Positions 53,671-64,000 of a stretch of DNA of 64,000 bases are shown piece after piece. The translations under genes were made by a program, and so were the position numbers. The number at the start of each line of letters is the position of its first letter. Position 1 is the stretch's first letter. A model generated the notes under the pieces. That model made no database searches and had not been told where the DNA came from. It worked only from the letters and a program-made list of their open reading frames with translations. This stretch comes from Megalobrama amblycephala. Lineage: Eukaryota > Chordata > Actinopteri > Cypriniformes > Xenocyprididae. The stretch lies in NCBI RefSeq assembly GCF_018812025.1, contig NC_063057.1, positions 20,017,638 to 20,081,637 on the forward strand, read 5' to 3'.

Positions 53671-54995
53671 AGACAACATTTTGGTCTCATTTATCAAGGA
53701 TGGAATGTTATCTTATATTGAGTCTAGTCACAACTTTTAGGACAAGGGTCACTGCCTACTTGGCAAAAAGGCTTGAGTGCCTATGAAATGGAATGTCAAT
53801 CATTTGTTCAGTTCATGATGAGGGTTTTTCAACATGTTTTTCTCTTTTGCAATGTGCAACTTAAACATTAGTCACATTCCAAAGTCCTGTCTCCAGTCTG
53901 AAATCTAGATGTTTTGCTGCTTTTTTTGTGCGAATATTAGACTTGTCCCAGTTTCGAAAGGGATGTGGTAAACCAAGATGCTGAAAATGATGCTGCTTTT
54001 AGGGATAGTTCACCCAAAACCTACTTTCTTCTGTGAAACTTGAAAGAAGATATTTTGAGAAATGTATCAGTGTGTGTTTGTTTATACACTGAAAGACAAT
54101 GGGCTTCAATGTTGGATAGATCTCAGTGTTCTTCAAAATTGTTTCAAAAAGAATGTGCTCCGCAGAAGAAAGAAATACAGGTTTGTAACGACCTAATCCC
54201 TGGGTATGCTTTTATGCGTACGCTAGTGTACGCGCACAGTCGAACACCCAGCCTTGCAAAGTATACTTCATTTGACTTGTACGCATACACAGGCGTTCGA
54301 CGCATGCACAGTTTTGAGCAATCTCTCGCCATGAGTTAAAACTCATGTAAACATCTTTGTATTCTTTAATGCTAGAGTTGACGACAAATGAGGGTACTTT
54401 CTAACCTCTTTGCACAATCTCTCATCTGTGCAGGCCTCCATCGTCTCTTATGCAGTTTTTCTTTGACTACCTTCTGAATTGACGCCCCCAGGGCATGGTT
54501 GCCACCTTGTGGATAAACTAATTACTGCAAAAAAAAATTTAAATGCGCATGTGTGGCCTTGTGCGTATAAAGGTGCATTCACGCGGCCTCGTAATTCCTG
54601 TAGTTACGAGATTCTAGCTTGTAAAAAGTGTTCACGTCCTCGTAGAGCTCGTAATTACAGTTTGTAAGCTGGGAGTTTTCTGAAAGCTCCCAGATGTACC
54701 ACCTGGCCACTGTACCACCTGACCGCTGTAGATTCATAGGCGTTGATAGTGGTGCCATAGAAACACATAATTCCCAGTCCAAGAACATGAACAGCTCCGA
54801 ATATAACATCACATGTTGTCATCTCAAGATTCCGGTAAATACGAGGTGGCGTGAACGCAGCATAAGTACAAGTGGTTACAAAAATCTGGCGGTGTGAGTG
54901 CAGTACGCGCCTAATCTTCTGATGACGAAATTCGCGTCACGCGCACTTTACGTTGACCCTCGCGTAAGCCTAAAAAGTGAACTATAAGTTGGGCT
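53671..54995. other. Intergenic with repeat fragments
   Basis: An AGGGATAGTTCACCC half-MITE begins at 54000. 54220-54320 has TGTACGCGCACAGTCG and an inverted TCGACGCATGCACAG-like counterpart. 54575-54905 is bounded by CATTCACGCGGCCTCGTAAT and GAGGTGGCGTGAACGCA. No genes seen. Confidence 0.5.
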
Positions 54996-55789
54996 TTAAA
55001 GAGTTAGTTCACCCAAAAATGGAATTTCTGTAATTTATTACTCACCCTCATGCCGTTCCAAACCCATAAGACCTTCGTTAATCTTCGGAACACAAATTAA
55101 GATATTTTTGTTGAAATACGATGGCTCCGTGAGGCCTGCATAGGGAGCAATGACATTTCCTCTCTCAAGATCCATAAAGGTACTAAAAATATTTAAATCA
55201 GTTCATGTGAGTACAGTGGTTCAATATTAATATTATAAAGCGACGAGAATATTTTTGGAGCGCCAAAAAAACAAAATAACGACTTATTTAGTGATGGTCG
55301 ATTTCAAAACACTGCTTCAGGAAGCTTCGGAGCATAATGAATCAGTGTGTCGAATCAGCGGTTCGGAGCGCCAAAGTCACGTGATTTCAGCAGTTTGGTT
55401 CGGTTTGACACGCGATCCAAATCACGATTCGACACAGAAGATTCATAACGCTCTGAAGCTTCCTGAAGCTTTGTTTTGAAATCAGCCATCACTAAATAAG
55501 TCGTTATTTTGTTTTTTTGGCACACCAAAAATGTTCTCGGCGCTTTATAATATTAATATTGAACCACTGTGCTCACATGAACTGATTTAAATATGTTTTT
55601 AGTACATTAATGGATCTTGAGAGAGGAAATGTCATTGCTGGCTATGGAGGCCTCACTGAGCCATCGGATTTCAATTAAAATATCTTAATTTGTGTTCTGA
55701 AGATGAACGAAGGTCTTACGGGTGTGGAACGGCATGAGGGTGAGTAATAAATGACATTATTTTCATTTTTGGGTGAACTAACCCTTTAA
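54996..55789. repeat. TTAA MITE, AAAGGGTTAGTTCACCC family, copy 6 (complete)
   Basis: TTAA at 54996-54999 and 55786-55789; 794 bp. The left end is AAAGAGTTAGTTCACCC, the right end TGAACTAACCCTTTAA. The full palindrome has the GAAGCTTCGGAGCATAATGA arm and its counterpart. The open frame at 55255-55479 matches the one in copy 1 and is a repeat artefact. Confidence 0.9.
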
Positions 55790-55827
55790 GGGGGGGAGTA
55801 AATGATGATGGAAATTTCATTTTTGGT

Positions 55828-55990
55828 GGTTCATTTGTTAACATTAGTTAATGTATTAACTAACATGAACTAATCATGAGTAATACATTTGTTACTGTAT
55901 TTGTTAATATTTGTTAACATTAGTTAATAAAAATACAGCTGTTCATAGTTTGTTACTTCACAGTGCATTAACTAATACAACTATATTAAA
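55828..55990. repeat. TAACATTAGTTAATG-type dispersed repeat, third copy
   Basis: GTTCATTTGTTAACATTAGT followed by TTAATGTATTAACTAACATG. Truncated relative of the copies in slc35e3 intron 4. Confidence 0.7.
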
Positions 55991-56009
55991 AATACTTTTG
56001 TATTAATTT

Positions 56010-56425
56010 ACCATCGAAAAGTTTGGTACCTTTTTAAATGTTTTTGAAAGAAGTCTCTTCTCACCAAGGCTGCATTTGTTTGATCTACAGTAAAAACAGA
56101 AATATTGTGAAATATTACAATTTAGAATGACTGTTTTCTATATATTGTAAAATGTAATTTATTCCTATGATGCAGTCATTACTCCAGTCTTGATCTAGTC
56201 CAGTCACATGATCCTTTAGAAATCATTCTAATATGGTCAAGAATTATTTCTTATCAATGTTGAAAGCAGTAATGATTTATATTTTTTTGTGAAAAACAGA
56301 ACAGCATTTATTTGAAATAGATGTCTTTACTGCCTATTTTGATCAATGTACTGCATCCTTGCTGGAAACAAAAATCTTAAAACAAAATCTTACTGATCCC
56401 AAACATTTGAACAGTAGTGTGCATT
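56010..56425. repeat. Partial copy of the CCAAAAGTTTGG family
   Basis: AAAAGTTTGGTACCTTTTTA, CTCACCAAGGCTGCATTTGT, CACATGATCCTTTAGAAATC and finally ACTGATCCCAAACATTTGAA, in the same order as the left half of 20636-21500. Confidence 0.8.
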
Positions 56426-57770
56426 TATTTTAATAGATTTAAAAGGGGGAAAAGCCAACAAATGCCTATAAAACATGGGAACTCCAATACTAGTTAAAAG
56501 CATCCCAAGAGTCTCTAAGAAGACAGGTTTGAATTTGTATAATTCCCAAACTTCCATTTGTGTTGTTGCATATTGAATAACTTTACTATTCTAACATGTG
56601 GGAAACAGGAGAAGGTGTTTCCAAACTTCTGAAGGTGTAAATGCCTTAAACCTTAATCTTAGGATTTGTCTTTATCCTTACTTACATTAATTAAATCATT
56701 GGTTTTCTGATGACTTCAATGGTCCATGGAATTTCCTCATTATTACAGATGTACAAGCCCAAACATGTTGAGCATAAAGGAACATGTTGTACTGAAATGA
56801 ACTCTTGAGTCATTCTCCCTGGGCACAAAATATCAGATCCTGTCACAGGGACTGTACAAGACATGTTTTCAAAGCAATTGTCCTCTACAGCGCCGATTTC
56901 ACTCAGCAAACAGTACCTCCCCGGACTAGCAAGTTTCTGAGTAGTTAGGTCTGTCATTCACAATGGTGTACAAGGGTCATGTCATGACAACAACCTTCAC
57001 AGATCATCATTACTCATCATCAAATCAAAACAACTGATCAAAGTTCTCAGTAACACAATAGAATCATGCAAAATAATTCATTAATCAAAGGAGGAATTCA
57101 TTAACTAGTGGTTTGATTAGAGAGATTAATTTAGCCTAACATTATAAAAAAATGAACACATAAGTGATAATGTGTTTTTAATGTGTCATGTAAGAATTGA
57201 AACATGGACTAAATTAAACCCAAGAGGATTAGCTTTAAATTTAATTGTATATTGTAGGCCTATATATGAAAATATACTTTACAAAGGCAGATTATGTCCC
57301 TAAGTGCTGTTTTCACCCAACTTTTAAAAAATTAAATATCAAAATTGTTACTAAATCTCTTATTTGAGGTCTTTAATCAAACCTTTGTACTGAATTGTTT
57401 ATTTTCAATATATGTTTTCAGCTTAAAAATCTTTTTTTTTTTAAAGCAGGCAACTAAATGTAATTTTTTTATACCAATTTTGGTATTACTTTTACTTTGT
57501 TGTCGTATTCTCTTAATAATTTCACACATATTACCTGATATATGCAGAACTCAGCAGCTAAAGCTCCAATGTGATGCAATATTAAAATAAGGAATCAATA
57601 AACTTTCTACAACAACATAAATAATACTCTCATGTTAACCTGAAAATACAAAAACAATTTTGCATAGTAAACCTGAGCTGCTTTAAACGCATTACTCAAA
57701 CAACAGTGAGACAGCAAACATAAACAGTGAAATAATAATATTCACTTTATTGTGTAATGTTTACACCCCG
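56426..57770. other. Intergenic upstream of mdm2
   Basis: AT-rich DNA. A minus-strand frame of 88 codons at 56691-56957 has an ordinary codon mix and seven cysteines but no recognised domain or splice context. No element termini seen. Confidence 0.45.
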
Positions 57771-57779
57771 CACTCCCCG

Positions 57780-57859
57780 CACGTGCTGGAACATTTCAAA
57801 TTCAAACGGGCGCCAGTAGAGGGAGCTAAGAGTTCGCGCCGCTCAACGGTCAACAGCAG
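57780..57859 (+). other. mdm2: mdm2 non-coding exon 1 (P1), 3' boundary
   Basis: GC-rich segment with CGGGCGCCAGTAGAGGGAGC and GTTCGCGCCGCTCAACGG, ending CAACAGCAG before donor GTAAGACA at 57860. The position fits the constitutive first exon of MDM2. The 5' end is approximate because no TATA box or transcript evidence is available. Confidence 0.6.
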
Positions 57860-59037
57860 GTAAGACACAATATTAACACTTTCACTTCAACAATTACGCA
57901 CTTTCTCATATATTTATTACACATATTCAGCTGCATACATCTGAAAATACTGCTAAACGTTCCAGCATATTATTTTGACACGGTATAAGGCTTTAATGTC
58001 CGTCAAGTCGCCTGAAATCATTTGCCTCAGTTAGCCTTGCGCTAGCTCTGTAAGCGCGGCCTACTGCAGCCTCGGGTTTTCCTGAGCACCCACAGCGGGA
58101 ATAGACGCGCATTTTGTGTTACAGTAACGACGGCGTAGTTCTTGTCGCTCAAAAACGCGACAGTCCACATTCGACGATAAGCATTTTATGTTTATTATTT
58201 AAATCTATTATTACCAGTCTACTTGTAAAGAAATTAAGAAGTAATTTAGTAAGTAGTAATACGTAAACAAATACAGCTGTATAAGTCAAGTTAACGTTAT
58301 CTTTATGTATAGCGTTGTATACTATACAGATTGCTTCAAAGCAGCTTCACATCGATAAACGGAAATAATTTTGACGTAAACTTGCGCTAAAAAGACAATA
58401 TTTCAGTTCAGTGTTGATTCAGTTACGTTAACGTTATTTGGAGAAAAGCGCATTACGCACTTTGTTTTTGTTATTCGTCCTGTCATTTGTCAACATTAAT
58501 TGTCATACTGAAACCTGGCGTGTCAAAAGAGCGTAATCTGGGCGATCACATGTAAATATCATCCGTCAAACATTTACACGTCGATCTATTTCATGTTACC
58601 TCTGGGGGAAAAGCAATTGATGCTCCAGGGTTTACATTAATCATGTGCAGCTATTTTGAATGGAGATATTCCCATGCACGTAGATGTCAGATATAAATCC
58701 CAAAGACAACAAACTTGAGGTAGTTGTTGTGTTTTTAGTGTGTGTGTACTGTTTGCTGAGCATTTCAGGTAAATAAACACAGCACTGCCGTATTCCAAAC
58801 ACAACTGGAGCTTTACTCGAATGACATCCGTCCATCCCTGGCACTTGTAATGATGCACTTTTGATCTTTTTGGTTTAGTTTATTTGTCTGTTTTTTTTTT
58901 TTTTTTTTATAACTGAGGCTCTAATAATCCAGGCTGGTCATCGCTTTGGTCCATACACTGCGTTATTTCATCTGTTACTGGGCTGATAAGCGTCAAATCC
59001 ATGTGCTTAGCCAGCAATGGGCGGGTGTAGTAAGAAG

Positions 59038-59057
59038 GGACATGCCCGGACATGATC
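59038..59057 (+). promoter_or_regulatory. mdm2: p53 response element 1 of the mdm2 P2 promoter
   Basis: Two decamers with no spacer. GGACATGCCC fits RRRCWWGYYY at all ten positions; GGACATGATC at nine. A full site this good, in intron 1 of mdm2, matches the known p53-Mdm2 feedback promoter of vertebrates. Confidence 0.88.
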
Positions 59058-59172
59058 ACACAGACACAGACAGCTCAGCAAAGATCGTCTACCACCGCTA
59101 GGCGTCGGAAGCCAGTCACGCTTTGACTTGTCATGCCCGAACCCGCCCAGGACTTGATGATCGGTGCGGTGG

Positions 59173-59192
59173 ATTCTAGCCCTGACATGTCT
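59173..59192 (+). promoter_or_regulatory. mdm2: p53 response element 2 of the mdm2 P2 promoter
   Basis: ATTCTAGCCC (eight of ten) directly followed by TGACATGTCT (nine of ten). It sits in the same place relative to the TATA box as the second human site, whose half is TGACTTGTCT. A further partial half-site TGACTTGTCA lies at about 59124-59133. Confidence 0.8.
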
Positions 59193-59200
59193 CTCTGCGT

Positions 59201-59211
59201 CTATTTAAACC
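59201..59211 (+). promoter_or_regulatory. mdm2: TATA box of the mdm2 P2 promoter
   Basis: CTATTTAAACC, identical to the human MDM2 P2 TATA region as I remember it, 9 bp after the second p53 site. Transcription would start near 59230. Confidence 0.8.
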
Positions 59212-59229
59212 ATAGACTGGCCTTCAGCC

Positions 59230-59336
59230 GGCTCCCACTCCTCACTAACCCAGGGCTCAAGCACTTTATGTACAGGTAGCAGAGTATATATAGAAGACTT
59301 TTAGGTAGAATAGCCAATTTACCTCTATTTGCACAG
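59230..59336 (+). other. mdm2: mdm2 non-coding exon 2 (P2 first exon), limits approximate
   Basis: Between the TATA box and the first coding exon. Two donors are possible: CAG before GTAGCA (exon end 59275) or CAG before GTAATA (exon end 59336). The sequence cannot decide. Confidence 0.55.
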
Positions 59337-59442
59337 GTAATAATCTTTCTGAAGTTTTTATGTGTACTGAATTGCTTGCAAATTGTTGTATGTAAATACT
59401 ACTAACTGTTAAAAATAATTTTTTTTACAGATAACTACAAAT

Positions 59443-63804
<4,362 letters not shown>

Positions 63805-64000
63805 GTATGTAGCAATTTACTTCCATAAAAAAAAAAACAAACCTGCTCTTAATTTGATCTATTATGATTCGATTGGATCATAAAAAGTGGGTGTACATAC
63901 TATTGTGGTGCCATTTGGTTCAAAGGTTGAGGTTAAATATAAGAGGCTTTTGTGAGTCTGCCAAAAAAGAACAGCTGTTTCAGAGAAGCAGCTTGTTGTG

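Noticed and set aside
56691..56957. 88-codon minus-strand frame with seven cysteines between slc35e3 and mdm2
   Set aside because: Plausible composition but no family, no promoter, and similar-length chance frames are common here. Worth only a database search.

Overview
The window is vertebrate nuclear DNA from a teleost fish, very probably a cyprinid. The evidence is intron-bearing genes with GT-AG junctions, AT-rich intergenic DNA crowded with TTAA-flanked and other fold-back MITEs, Tc1/mariner remnants, and Mdm2 and Slc35e3 proteins that read as fish orthologues. Nothing bacterial, phage-like or CRISPR-like is present.

Three genes can be supported. (1) Positions 1-14531, minus strand: the first coding exon of magi2 (14249-14531, PDZ0 of the MAGI scaffold). 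Everything below 14249 is the start of its first intron. (2) Positions 47413-53354, plus strand: complete slc35e3 in five coding exons, giving 313 aa from the homology-supported start, with a poly(A) signal at 53646. (3) From about 57.78 kb to the window end, plus strand: mdm2. A non-coding exon 1 is followed by a p53-responsive intronic promoter (P2) and nine coding exons encoding the first 273 residues. The C-terminal zinc finger and RING lie beyond the window. The head-to-tail order slc35e3 then mdm2 matches human 12q15; magi2 beside them does not match the human arrangement (MAGI2 is on 7q21).

The other roughly 50 kb is intergenic or intronic and dominated by mobile-element relics. There are seven copies of a palindromic TTAA MITE of about 790 bp starting AAAGGGTTAGTTCACCC, and four other TTAA MITE families. 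There are two PIF/Harbinger-type MITEs with TAA/TTA target duplications, plus a truncated Harbinger-like transposase ORF. Two degraded Tc1 elements carry broken transposase genes and a third is internally deleted. Fold-back elements of 865 bp and 759 bp, a tandem array of four units of about 310 bp that are themselves palindromic, a perfect 68-bp tandem duplication and several microsatellites complete the picture.

The most informative observations are functional details of the genes: two p53 response elements and a human-like TATA box in the mdm2 P2 promoter; a possible intronic polyadenylation isoform of mdm2 lacking zinc finger and RING; a (TG)n tract in place of the polypyrimidine tract at the slc35e3 exon 2 acceptor; and two chained uORFs before slc35e3. 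One orphan coiled-coil-like terminal exon candidate (20173-20331) is unassigned. I see no wholly new biological system. All similarity statements come from recognition by eye, not from a database search.
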